Source: Certhia americana | Lineage: Eukaryota > Chordata > Aves > Passeriformes > Certhiidae | Assembly (NCBI GenBank): GCA_018697195.1 | Contig: JAGMWU010000083.1 | Span: forward strand, 1-64,000 | Direction of reading: 5' to 3' | DNA length: 64,000 nucleotides | Shown: piece by piece, positions 1-9,200 of the stretch | Layout: the number at the start of each line of letters is the position of its first letter | How positions within the stretch are numbered: the first letter of the stretch is position 1 | Notes under the pieces: generated by a model | Databases searched by the model: none | What the model saw: the letters and a program-made list of their open reading frames with translations, nothing else | What the model was told of the DNA's origin: nothing | Made by a program: the position numbers and the translations under genes

Positions 1-305
1 ACCCCCATCTCTCTGAGTCTTGTCTCCAGAGTAGAGGGGCCCAGCTCTCAGAGAATCTCTGTAGCCTTTATTTGGAATAGCTGATGCTTTGGAGCCATGC
101 AGTACTACCACATCCTTCACAGGACTTCCCCCTTCTCTCAGGCCTGGGGATGGGTCATGGGAGATGCTGGAATCTGAGCAGGGCTAACCCAGAGGGAGAT
201 GCTCCTTTGAGCAGCCCAGAGCTCCCCCAAGAGCCAACAGATCTGCGCTTGGGGGCCCCTCTGGTCGACCAGGGGCAGGCTTGACCCTGTCCTGTGCTTC
301 CCCAG
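1..305 (+). other. SESN2: SESN2 intron sequence
   Basis: This precedes the first in-window SESN2 exon. An open stretch at about 150-284 has a weak resemblance to the variable Pro/Ser-rich linker but lacks a usable donor, so I treat the whole as intron. Confidence 0.6.
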
Positions 306-447
306 GGCAGAGATGCCATGCAGGAGGTGGAGGTGCTAATGAAGAGGATGAAGCTGCTGCAGGAAAACCAGCTGGAGGAGGAAGGAGTCACACAGGAGGA
401 GAGCTTTGAGCTGGAGAAGACAGAGAGTTTGCTGGTTCCTTCCTCAG
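306..447 (+). CDS. SESN2: SESN2 coding exon (linker to C-terminal domain)
   Basis: The acceptor cttccccag precedes 306 and the donor gtgagg follows 447. The frame reads [20 protein letters not shown] and continues to [13 protein letters not shown], matching the human segment with EVLM-like and FELEKSESLLV wording. It leaves one base over for the next exon. The charged, heptad-like region is the linker before the C-terminal domain. Confidence 0.93.
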
Positions 448-2425
448 GTGAGGAGGTGCACTGGGCAACTGTCTGGGGGCAGGAGGTCCCCATGGGCCAG
501 AGGAGCCCGAGGAGGGGGCAAGGAACCAGAATCTGCCTGAGGGGGAGCAGGATCAGCTCCCCAGTGCCGAGCTGACTCCATCTGGGCTCATGGCTACATT
601 GGTGCCTCGTAGATATTTTGGATCCCTCCCTGCAGTCCAACATCCGCTGTTTCCTGGAGGATCCTGAATTTGGATACAAGGACTTCACACGAAGGGGGGA
701 GCAGGCCCCCTCCACTTTCCATGCACAGGTGGGTTCTCAGCAGGTCTGGGGGGTAGTTCCTACTTGTGTCGGGGTTGTTCCCAGGATTGTGGACAGTGGG
801 TGAAGGGCTGGAGCAAACAGGTGCTGAGAATTGGGGGAAGGTGTCAGCTTATGGGGAGACCCCACCTTATGTCCCTGGCTTTGGGGGTGTCATGGTTTAA
901 GGCCAGCTGGAGATGAAACATGGCACAGCTGCTCACTCAGCCCCCACTTTTTTCCCCCCAAACCAGGGAGGAAAATCAAAATAAAACTCGAATGTTGAGA
1001 TACAAACAGTTTAATAATTGAAAATAAAGTAAAATGCAATGATGGTTGTAAATAATGATAATAATGATAATGAAAAGGGAAAAACCAAGTGATGCACAAT
1101 GCAATTGCTCAGCACCTGCTGAGTGATGCCAGATCCTTCCCTTCCCAAACCCAGACTCGCCCCTTCCAGGCAACTCCCCCCAGTTTATATATAGGGAATG
1201 ACGTTCTCTGGTGTGGAGTATCCCTGTGGTCAGTTTGGGTCACCTGTCCTGGCTATGCTCCCTCCCACTGGCAGAGCCTGAAATGAGGAATCAAGTCCTT
1301 GACTCAGGATAAACCCAGCTTAGCAAAAAGAACAAACCATCAGTGTGTTGTTACCAACACCCTTCTGCTTCCAAATCCAAAACACAGTACTGGAACAGCT
1401 ACTGAGAAGAAATTAACTCGACCCTGCCTGAAACCAGGACTGAGGGACCCCCACTTTTCCCTACCAAACCCCTACTCGAGCATCCTTTCTCCATCAGGAT
1501 TACACCTGGGAGAACCATGGCTACTCGCTGATCAACCGCCTGTACCCAGACGTGGGGCAGCTCCTGGATGAGAAGTTCCAGGTGGTTTACAACCTGACCT
1601 ACAACACCATTGCCATGAACTGTGGTGTGGACACCTCCATGCTGCACCGGGCCATCTGGAACTACGTCCACTGTGTCTTTGGCATCCGGTATAATATCCC
1701 CAAAATGTGGCTGGAGTTTCTTCTCCACCTTGGGAAGAGCCCAGGGGCAGGACCAGTGACTTGGTCTTGGTTAGAGTGTTGATGCTGCTGCTCCCCTAAG
1801 GCAAAGTGATGCTGTTGGCAGGCTTGGCTGAGGTTCAGAACAACCCTGGGGAAGGAGAATTTAGTAAAAAATTATGATTAAGGGTGATGAGGCTCTGGCA
1901 GAGTTTGCCCAAAGAGGTGGTGGAATCCTCATCCCTGGAGGTGTTCTAGGCCATGTTGGGTAGGGCTTGGAGCAACCTGGGATAGTGGAAGGTGTCCCTG
2001 CCCATGGCAGGGGGTGGGACTGGATGGGCTTTAAGGTCCCTTCAATGCAAAACATTCCACAATCCTATTAATGAGCAAGGCTTGTGGCTGAAATAACACA
2101 TCCTCCTCTCTCCAGCTATGATGACTATGACTACGGGGAGGTGAACCAGCTCCTGGAGCGCAGCTTAAAGATCTACATCAAGACAGTGGCTTGCTACCCA
2201 GAGAAGACGACCAAGCAGATCTACACACAGTTCTGGAGGCACTTCAAACACTCAGAGAAGGTGCTGCTCCATCCCTTCCCCTCCTGGCAGGGTGTTTGGG
2301 GGTGCTGACACTGTGCCCTGACTGCGCTCTCATCACAGGTGCACATCAACCTGCTGCTGCTGGAGGCACGGATGCAAGCAGCTCTGCTCTACGCCCTCAG
2401 GGCTGTCACCCGCTACATGACCTGA
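306..2425 (+). CDS. SESN2: Sestrin-2, 3' part of gene (five coding exons)
   Basis: Sestrin-2 is a cytosolic leucine sensor that binds GATOR2 and restrains mTORC1 when leucine is low; sestrins also act in stress responses. The coding exons are 306-447, 613-728, 1498-1688, 2116-2260 and 2339-2425, all with GT-AG borders and consistent phases (1, 0, 2, 0 and stop). They give about 226 residues, the C-terminal half of a family of about 480 residues; the 5' half lies left of the window. By alignment with human SESN2 from memory, Thr374, Thr377, Thr386, Trp444 and Glu451 of the leucine pocket and the Asp406-Asp407 GATOR2 contact are present. The residue aligned with Arg390 is His. The protein ends in the family-typical TRYMT. 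SESN2 rather than SESN1 or SESN3 is chosen from sequence wording and from the PHACTR4 neighbour. Identification is very secure. Confidence 0.97.
613..728 (+). CDS. SESN2: SESN2 coding exon ([10 protein letters not shown] segment)
   Basis: This exon encodes a [20 protein letters not shown] stretch followed by [19 protein letters not shown], a conserved sestrin signature. It ends in phase 0 before donor gtgggt. The acceptor (cctcgtag) has a poor polypyrimidine tract, but the reading frame and homology support it. Confidence 0.94.
888..1441 (-). mobile_element. Solo LTR of an avian endogenous retrovirus, antisense in SESN2 intron
   Basis: The element starts TGTCATGGTTT and ends AAACCAGGACT, which are near-perfect inverted termini. 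It is flanked by ggggg and gaggg, a probable 5-base target duplication with one mismatch. On the minus strand there is a TATA-like TATATATAAA (1184-1193) and an ATTAAA-type signal further down, so the LTR points against SESN2. No gag, pol or env is present. The overall wording resembles common avian ERVL/ERVK-type LTRs from memory; the exact subfamily is not assigned. Small ORFs inside it are not genes. Confidence 0.8.
1498..1688 (+). CDS. SESN2: SESN2 coding exon (leucine-pocket threonines)
   Basis: The exon begins [18 protein letters not shown] and contains [20 protein letters not shown], which holds the residues equivalent to human Thr374, Thr377 and Thr386. The codon at 1645-1647 is CAC (His) where human SESN2 and, as I recall, SESN1 have Arg (R390). 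The donor is CG|gtataa, and the split Arg codon is completed by the C that opens the next exon. Confidence 0.96.
1880..2069 (+). mobile_element. CR1 LINE 3' fragment in SESN2 intron
   Basis: It carries the typical CR1 tail (gtggaaggtgtccctgccc, catggcagggggtgg, ggctttaaggtccc) and ends about 45 bases before the exon acceptor. It makes up nearly half of this 427-base intron. Confidence 0.88.
2116..2260 (+). CDS. SESN2: SESN2 coding exon (DD motif and Trp lid)
   Basis: It reads [20 protein letters not shown] and then [14 protein letters not shown] to [10 protein letters not shown]. It carries the Asp-Asp pair (human 406-407) needed for GATOR2 binding, plus Trp444 and Glu451 of the leucine site. 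It ends in phase 0 at donor gtgctg. Confidence 0.96.
2339..2425 (+). CDS. SESN2: SESN2 terminal coding exon and stop
   Basis: It encodes [18 protein letters not shown] to the C terminus TRYMT and stop TGA at 2423-2425. The preceding intron (2261-2338) is only 78 bases. The exon is almost invariant across sestrins. Confidence 0.96.
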   Translation: MHINLLLLEARMQAALLYALRAVTRYMT

Positions 2426-3357
2426 GCTGCCTCTGCTCTCTCCTCCTCTTCCTCCTGCCCTGCTGTGCAGGAAAGGCCGGGGGTGGGGGGCAGCTGGTGC
2501 CCTGAAAATTCATCTGCAGTGTTGTCTCCCTGCTTAGAGCTGTGGAAGTAAAGTGGGAGCTTTCCTGTGCTTGCTCCCAGGAAAAGGGAGCCCCCAGAAG
2601 CTGTCAGTGCTGGGAAGACCCCAGAGTGCTGCCCTGGGCTTGGTAGGGCTGTGAGTGCTGTACTGCTCTGTGCCTTCTTGAGGTTAGCCTGACTGGAGCC
2701 AAATTGGGCTGTCTGTGGATGCAGTGCTGGTGTCACATCCCTGTGACATGTCCTGGCACCAAGGCTGCACCGAAGAGGACTGTCCCTCTGCCAGAGATGG
2801 CCAAGAGGATATCATGGGCTTCATCCCTGCTTTTTAGGTTCTGCCATGCTGGGAGATGCAGCTGCTGGTGGGGGTGCTGCCCAGGCACCCCTCCCCACCT
2901 TTCTGCCTCATCCCCTGCAGTTTGGGATGGGAAGTGCCTTTAACCTAAGTACCAGGGCAGGAGCAGGGGAAAGGGTGGGAATACCCGAGTGTGTTTTTCA
3001 CCTTATTGCATTGTTTTCCAACTACTGGCACATCTCCACTGCCTCAGCTTTAGGGGCTGAGGTGGGGAGCTGTGCTGGGGCATGGAACTCCCTCAACCCC
3101 TCTCCTGCTGTGAGGGTGGCAGGGTGGGATGTGGTGACCATGGCTTTATCTGGATATGCCAGAGCATTCCCAGCAGCACAGGTTGCCATGGAGGTGCCTG
3201 CTGAGGAGCAGGATCCTCCAGGGCCAGCAGCATCGCCACCCTTGGTTTGGCTGTTGAATCATAGCTCCATTTAAGTTATTTCTATATTTTTTGGGGGGTA
3301 TATTAACTCCTGACTAGGCATGGAAATGCCTCTAACTTTGCTATTATTGTTTGAAGA

Positions 3358-3363
3358 AATAAA
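3358..3363 (+). terminator. Polyadenylation signal, proximal (SESN2)
   Basis: AATAAA about 0.93 kb after the stop, followed within 30 bases by a T-rich downstream element. Confidence 0.6.
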
Positions 3364-4207
3364 ATAGTTGTTTTTTAATTCTTTTTAATTTTTCACTTTC
3401 CCATTGGTCAGCCCAGGGGCTAATCCTGTATGGCATGTATAGAGTGCAGGGGTCTTGCTGCTCTGGGAGTGGGTGGGAGCATCCCTGAGTTGTCCAGGGG
3501 GTGATAGGAGGTCAGAGCACTCTCCATTTGCCTGAGGGGGAGGATGGGTTTGACTTCAGTAAACTCTCCTTGTGGTGACTGTTCCCAGTCAGATGGCTGT
3601 AACATCTTCCTGGAAAGCCAGGATTTAGACATGACTCTGGTCCACTGCTGGCATGGAGCTGAGCTGTGGACACCCCAACCCCACGATGGGGAGCCCAGCA
3701 CTTATCAGGGTGTGGGCAGGAGCCCCTGGGAGCTGCTGATAAGATCCCTGAGGAGGGGCAGCTCTGCATGGAAGGTGCTTCCCTTGTGCCTGAGGAGCCC
3801 AATCCTGGCTCTGGGGCTGGCTGGGATCCTCTGGCCCCACAGCCAGGGAGGCCCTGCCGTGCTGCCCCTCCAGGCAGGAGGGCTGTGGGGCTGGAAGGGA
3901 GGCTTGGTGAGAGTCTGCTGGGGAGTTATAGGGCAAAATCTCTGTTTTTGGGGAAAGAGGTTTGAAAGCAGCTTTTTTTTGGGAACTGAGGCTGGGCTTT
4001 GCTGGTTGTGCCAAAGTTCCTGGTGGAGATAACAGCAGAGCCCCTGCAAAGTACTGTACTTTTAGGGTGTCACCCTGTAGCACCAGAGAACACTGTGTGT
4101 GAGCCTGGGGAGCTGAGCCAGCCCTGGGATCTCCTTTAGCTCATAACCCAGGTCATTGCATCACTTTACCCCACTTTGCTTTTTTCAGTTGGTCACAATT
4201 ATAAACC

Positions 4208-4213
4208 AATAAA
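4208..4213 (+). terminator. Polyadenylation signal, distal (SESN2)
   Basis: AATAAA about 1.8 kb after the stop, followed by a GU-rich stretch (4221-4262, with tgtgtatgtgtat). It is a better downstream element than the proximal signal. Confidence 0.55.
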
Positions 4214-4431
4214 TTTCCTGTCTGGTGTGTAACCAAAGTCTGCAATTTGTGTATGTGTATATGATTTATCCGCAGCTTTCACTGTTGTCTTGCAGGGCAG
4301 GTGTGTTAATAATCTCCCTTCCTGCAGCTGATAGTTATGATCCCAATAGATGCTGTTTTTTTTTTCATTACACTTGCCCTCAATTTAAAAACACAATGTG
4401 TTAGTGGTTTAACACATATCAAAGCAACAGG

Positions 4432-4469
4432 AAATAATAGTAGTAATAATAATGATAATAGTAATAATC
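4432..4469 (+). repeat. TAA/TAG trinucleotide microsatellite
   Basis: Imperfect (TAATAG)-type repeats between the SESN2 3' end and the PHACTR4 promoter. Confidence 0.75.
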
Positions 4470-4569
4470 GGTGCTGAAGGAGCCCTTTTAGAGTAGTGGG
4501 GCCCAAAGTGCTTTGCAAAGTCAGCGTTCCTGGGGCTGAGCTGCCCTTGCTGTGCACCTTGGGTTCATG

Positions 4570-4842
4570 CCTCTCTCCAAACACCCCCCACCCCAAATCC
4601 CCCCTCGCCCCCAAAGCCTCTCTCCAAACACCCTCACCCCAAATCCCCCCTCGCCCCCAAAGCCTCTGTCCAAACACCCCCCACCCCAAATCCCCCCTCG
4701 CCCCCAAAGCCTCTCTCCAAACACCCCCCACCCCAAATCCCCCCTCGCCCCCAAAGCCTCTCTCCAAACACCCCTCACCCCAAATCCCCCCTCGCCCCCA
4801 AAGCCTCTCTCCAAACACCCCTCACCCCAAATCCCCCCTCGA
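4570..4842 (+). repeat. C-rich minisatellite, six copies of 46-47 bp
   Basis: Six near-identical units start near 4571, 4617, 4662, 4709, 4756 and 4803. Each has C runs of 6, 4, 6 and 5 separated by 1-4 bases, so the minus strand carries a canonical G-quadruplex motif per unit. Long open frames through it on both strands are repeat artefacts. Confidence 0.93.
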
Positions 4843-4855
4843 GCTCACTCTCTCT

Positions 4856-5068
4856 GTTCCGGGGGCGTGGCCTCCCGTTCCGGGGGCGTGGTCTCCCGTT
4901 CCAGGGGGCGTGCTCTCCCGTTCCGAGGGGCGTGGTCTCCCGTTCCGGGGGCGTGGTCTCCCGTTCCCGGGGCGTGGTCTCCCGTTCAGGGGGCGTGCTC
5001 TCCCGTTCCGAGGGGCGTGGTCTCCCGTTCAGGAGGCGTGGTCTCCCGTTCCGGGGGCGTGGCCTCCC
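4856..5068 (+). repeat. Promoter minisatellite, ten copies of a 21-22 bp GC-box unit
   Basis: The unit is GTTCCGGGGGCGTGG plus TCTCCC with small variation. Each of the ten copies carries a GGGGCGTG core resembling KLF/Sp-type sites. The array ends about 25 bases before the ZNF143-like motif and the putative PHACTR4 start. The arrangement is seen directly; its promoter role is inferred. Confidence 0.92.
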
Positions 5069-5093
5069 GCCCGCGCGCCGTTCCGCCGGCCGC

Positions 5094-5112
5094 ACTACGT
5101 CTCCCGGCATGC
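5094..5112 (+). promoter_or_regulatory. ZNF143/STAF-like binding site
   Basis: ACTACGTCTCCCGGCATGC matches the well-known ACTACAATTCCCAGCATGC-type motif apart from a few positions. It sits where such sites usually lie, at a CpG-island start site. Confidence 0.75.
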
Positions 5113-5163
5113 CCGCGCGCGACTTCCGGCGGCGCGTCCCGGCAGCGGCGGCGGCGGCGGCAG
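5095..5163 (+). other. PHACTR4: PHACTR4 5' non-coding exon 1 (putative)
   Basis: The 5' boundary is approximate. The exon runs through a (GGC)n tract and ends CAG at 5163 before gtgagg. It would splice to the acceptor before 24823, which holds the MEENA start. Transcript support cannot be seen here. Confidence 0.6.
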
Positions 5164-5925
5164 GTGAGGGCGGGCGGGGGCCGGGAGCGCCGGCACGGGG
5201 GGGAGAGCCCGGCACGGGGAACGGGAGGGATGGACAGGTCCGGGGAATCCCGGCAGGGCCGTGCCGAGCCCCTGCCCAGGGGCAGCTCTTCGGGATGGCG
5301 CGGGGGGACGGTCAGTGAGGGGAACCGGGGGCGCCCCGGGGATGCGGCGGAAGGGCCCGGGGCTGGGCGGGCGCTGCCCGGGGCCGTCCCAGCGGAGGGG
5401 CTCCCCGGTCACACGAGCCCCGGACACCGGCTCTCTGCGTTAGAAGCGGAGTTCTCGTCCCTGTTCGCTGCTGCGCTCCGAAGGACAATCCCGAAACCCT
5501 GAATGGCTTGGGCTGGCACTACAATAAACCCGGTTTTTGGTCCCTGCTGCCCTCCTGTGCCTTGCCGTGAGTGTTTCCAGCTTCGCCAAAGTTCCCTTTG
5601 AGACAGCCCCGTTGGTATTTCTTTGTTTGATCTCTCCTGCCTTAATGTTGACTGAAATTTGAAACGTCCCCGTTGTGCTTTGTGCCTTAATTGTTCTTTC
5701 CCTCTGTTTGCACGCAGATGAATTATTTACCTCTGTGCCTTGCACTCAGTTCTGTTTGTCCAGGTGGAGGTAGGCGAGGGCTTGGTGCCCTTCTCTGGCG
5801 CTGAAATGCTGCAAAAAAATTATGTGACAAGGTGCTCAGCTGAGGCTGCAATGAACTATAAAGATCCTTAAGATTTAGGGTGTTTAAATGCTGCTTCCAC
5901 AAGCCTAGAAAGAGAAATGGGAGTC

Positions 5926-6291
5926 AAAGAATCCCAGGATTACTTGGGTTGGAAGGGACTTTAAAGCTGATATTGTACCATCCCTGCCATGGCAGGGACA
6001 CCTCCCTCTGTCCCAGGTCACTCCAAGCCCCATCCAGCATGGCCTGGGGCACTGCCAGGGATCCAGCCAGGGGCAGCCACAGCTGCTCTGGGCACCCTGT
6101 ACCAGGGCCTCACCTCCCTCACAGGGAACAATTCCTTCCCAATACCCATCTAAATCTCCTTGTTGAGTTTAAAACTGTTCCACTTGTCCTATCACTTTCT
6201 GCCTGTATAAAAAGTCACTCTCCTTTTTATGATCTGCCTTCAAGTGGTGGAAGGCTGTCGTGAGATTTCCCAGGAGCCTTCTCTTCTCCTT
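5926..6291 (-). mobile_element. CR1 LINE 3' fragment
   Basis: Antisense CR1 starting agaatcccagga and running through ctgccatggcagggacacct and gctgctctgggcaccctg to gccttctcttctcc. Confidence 0.85.
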
Positions 6292-9200
6292 GTAATTGCT
6301 TCTTTATTGCTTAAAGAAACCTGGAATTGTACAGGAGCGAGAGTGAAAATTGAAGCTTCTTGATGTTCCTGTTTTTCAAAAGCAAGTCCTGTGCAGAATC
6401 AGGGAAGGGGATTGATGAAGTTTCCGTAGTCCACTCTTGGTGAGTAAAGGATGTTCAGCTGAGTTAGTTTGATGTGCTACAGAAGATGCAAGGGAGTGTA
6501 ATTACATCCTCTCCCTGCTGCGATTTCCTCAGGAATGCCTGATGCTCTTCAAACAGACTGTTTAAATGAATCCAAATTGCTTTTAAGAGTAGACAACACC
6601 TAAAATCATAAACTTACATGGTTTAAATTCCTTTTTGTGAAGACTGCAAAAAAGGGGCAAAAGAGAGCCAAATGAAGCCAGTTGTGAGGAATGGGGCTGG
6701 CACGGTTACACCAGCTGAAGCTGAATATCTGGACAGTGATGGCAACAAAGCCCCTTTCTCATTCAGAGGAGGTTAAAACCTGTTCTTGCCAGCAGTGCTG
6801 GGAATGACTGTGCTGTTCTGTCCCAGGTCAAGGTGGTTTCAAATGTGTCAGTGTGTCCTTTCACAGGTGATACTCTGTTATCTGATAAGGTATCAGTGTT
6901 TTTTCGAGGATTACCAAGAAATGAGCTCTGTCTGAGGCACAAAGTATCCTCAGGTCCTGGGAGATGGAGTGGGAGTCCTGTTGGGAGCATGGGGCAGTGC
7001 CATAAACCAGGGGAATGTGATTGCATCCTTGTTTTCATGCTGCTGGATCAGTGATCTGTGGTTATACAGCCTTCTACTTCGTTCAGCCACTGGCTAATTT
7101 GATTTCCAGTTTAATTTGATGACAGTTTTGAGAGCCAAATCATTTGTATTTAAACAAATGGCTTCTATTTTGATCAAATTTCATTGTGTTTGGCATGTGT
7201 TTGAGCATTATATGTATTAAAAATTGCTGAGACTACAGTTCCTGCAGGTTTATTAGCTGGTGATGAATATTCAGTTACAAGCTGTACAAAACCTGTGTCT
7301 GGCTGGAGTTGGGGTGTGGGGAGGCTTAAAACAGAACTGGGTTTTTCTGGGTGGTCTCAGTGATACCATGAGTGAAGAAAGCTGCAAATATCCTTGGCAT
7401 CACTTGGATTACCTCAAAACATGTAATTTTTCAGGCAAAACCAGAACTTTGGCTGGTAGGGCTGTTGGGAGCAAAGGCATCACCTTGCTCCTGCATCCAT
7501 TAAGTTGAGAGTGGAGATGCTTCAGGCTATTCATAATCAGTTCCCTGATTCTCTTTAGCAGTGATTTTCTGCACACAAGCGCCATGTGGGTTTATTTTTC
7601 TGAGTGTGAGAATGCTTTTATTTTTTGCTGGCAAGTTTGGAGCCTGTGGAAAACTAATGGATGTGCAACTGTGGCAGCATTGGGCCTCGGCTTTGTATGG
7701 TGGGGAAAAAAGCCCTTTCAGAGATCTATTTTTGTCAGTTAATTAGTCGCTCTTGCTGACGTGTCAGTGCCGTGGTGATAACTATTCCCAGCTCTTCCCT
7801 GCAGTGGGGTCATGGTTAGGCGAGGAATGCAGCAGCCAGCTTGGCTGCTCATACCCATGGCTGCAGCTTTAACTCCTTCCAAACTTCCCCTGAATCCAAG
7901 GGCAGGTTCCAAGGGAGGAGCTGACATATAGATATTCAGAATTTTGTCAGTCTTCAGCAGAGGTGCTTTCACGTTGGTGACTGCACTTAATTTTTCCTCT
8001 GCCCAGAGGATTTCCTGTGTCTTGGTAGGAGCTGAGGTGTGGAGATTGCTGTGATTTGCCAATGGCTGGGTGACAGGCCTGGAATCAGAGGTAAAAGGCT
8101 GCATCTTTCCCAATTCTTGCTCTTATCTGCTGATTTTGAATGACTCAGGATGGTCTGTCAGGGTTGGAAGGTGACCACGCAGAACGTTCTAGGGATTACA
8201 CATTGCTGTTTTGCTCCTTGTAGATGAGGAGTTGCTGTTTTCCTGATTTCAAAATGACGAAGCCCTTAATCTGGAAATTCTTATGTTGTTCATTCTATTG
8301 CTTGTGGTGCCACTTGTTTTTAGTTCTCAGCTGTGCTGAGACTGGGAGGTGAGAGGCAGCTTTGGTCTCGACTATACCCTGGTTGTTGCTGCCTGAATTT
8401 CTTTGTTTATTGGTGACTCTCTGCTCTTTCTGCTTGAGGATGGATTGGGGGAGGGAGGACCGGAGAGAGGCTTTAAATGCTATTAGCCAAAAGAACAGGC
8501 TTCATCTCCTAACTTGAATGAGTTGAGAGAAATAACACAAAGCACTGGTGGCAAAAATACGAAAATTGAGAGCAGTCCAAATGGTTTCTCTCTGCTGAAT
8601 GCTGGAAATAGATTTATTATTTCTTTTCCCCGAGCCTTTGGCTGGTAGCAGCCTTGGAGGAGTGGGGGAAGGGGTAAACAGATTGTTAACTTTATTCTTT
8701 TGTGTTTGTGCTTTTGGCATACTGATTCCAAAGCACAGTTAGGACTTGCTCACCTACCAGCTGCGTGCAGTCATGATGGGCAATTCATTATCAAGGACTA
8801 ATTAAGCACAGCTGCTGAGTGTCATGGGGCAAAACAAGGTGCATACTGATGAGGTCGATTTGTGCAAGCCTGGCACTTCTGTGTAGTCGGTGCCTTTTGA
8901 AACACTTTTAGGAAAGATCATTTGACTTCGGTAAAGCTTTAGTGCTGTTAGACCTGAGGGTTTGAACCTTTTCACTGTCAGCTCCAGAACTGATGCTAAA
9001 AGCAGGAATCTCTTGGCTGCCACTACCTAAAGGTTTTCCTTTAGTTATCCGAGCCCCAAAAGTTAACACCTTAATTAGAGCTGTGTTGCCACAGACTTAG
9101 TTATCTAAAATCCATCAGTCCCCACCACTGATTTAAACTGTAGGCTGCCCCATATGGGCTTCCTTGATCACCTCACACTTCTCTGTGGGAAGGGTGAACA

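Larger units (their letters stand above)
2426..4235 (+). other. SESN2: SESN2 3' untranslated region
   Basis: The sequence after the SESN2 stop has no credible coding exon and contains two AATAAA signals (3358 and 4208), each followed by a U- or GU-rich stretch. I infer alternative 3' ends near 3.38 kb and 4.23 kb; the distal end is uncertain. ORFs here lack any recognisable family. Confidence 0.65.
4850..5450 (+). promoter_or_regulatory. PHACTR4: CpG island promoter of PHACTR4 (upstream)
   Basis: The stretch is dense in CpG and GC and includes the GC-box array, a ZNF143-like site and a CGG-rich short exon with a perfect CAG|gtgagg donor. No TATA box is seen. Assignment to PHACTR4 rests on strand, on the absence of another + strand gene before the first PHACTR4 coding exon, and on the non-coding nature of the exon. 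A lost or missing MED18 could in principle have owned it. Confidence 0.78.

Noticed and set aside
150..284. Possible extra SESN2 exon with DAPLSSPELPQEP
   Set aside because: The resemblance to the variable linker is weak, there is no good donor, and the stop TGA follows at 285.
888..1441. Full endogenous provirus
   Set aside because: Only one LTR is present and the sequence between its termini is LTR-like with no retroviral genes.
4570..5068. Regular repeats considered as a CRISPR-like array
   Set aside because: They are direct tandem minisatellites without unique spacers, in vertebrate DNA.
4306..5502. Long open frames on both strands (up to 316 codons) around the promoter
   Set aside because: They run through the two minisatellites and a CpG island, are low complexity and have no recognisable family.
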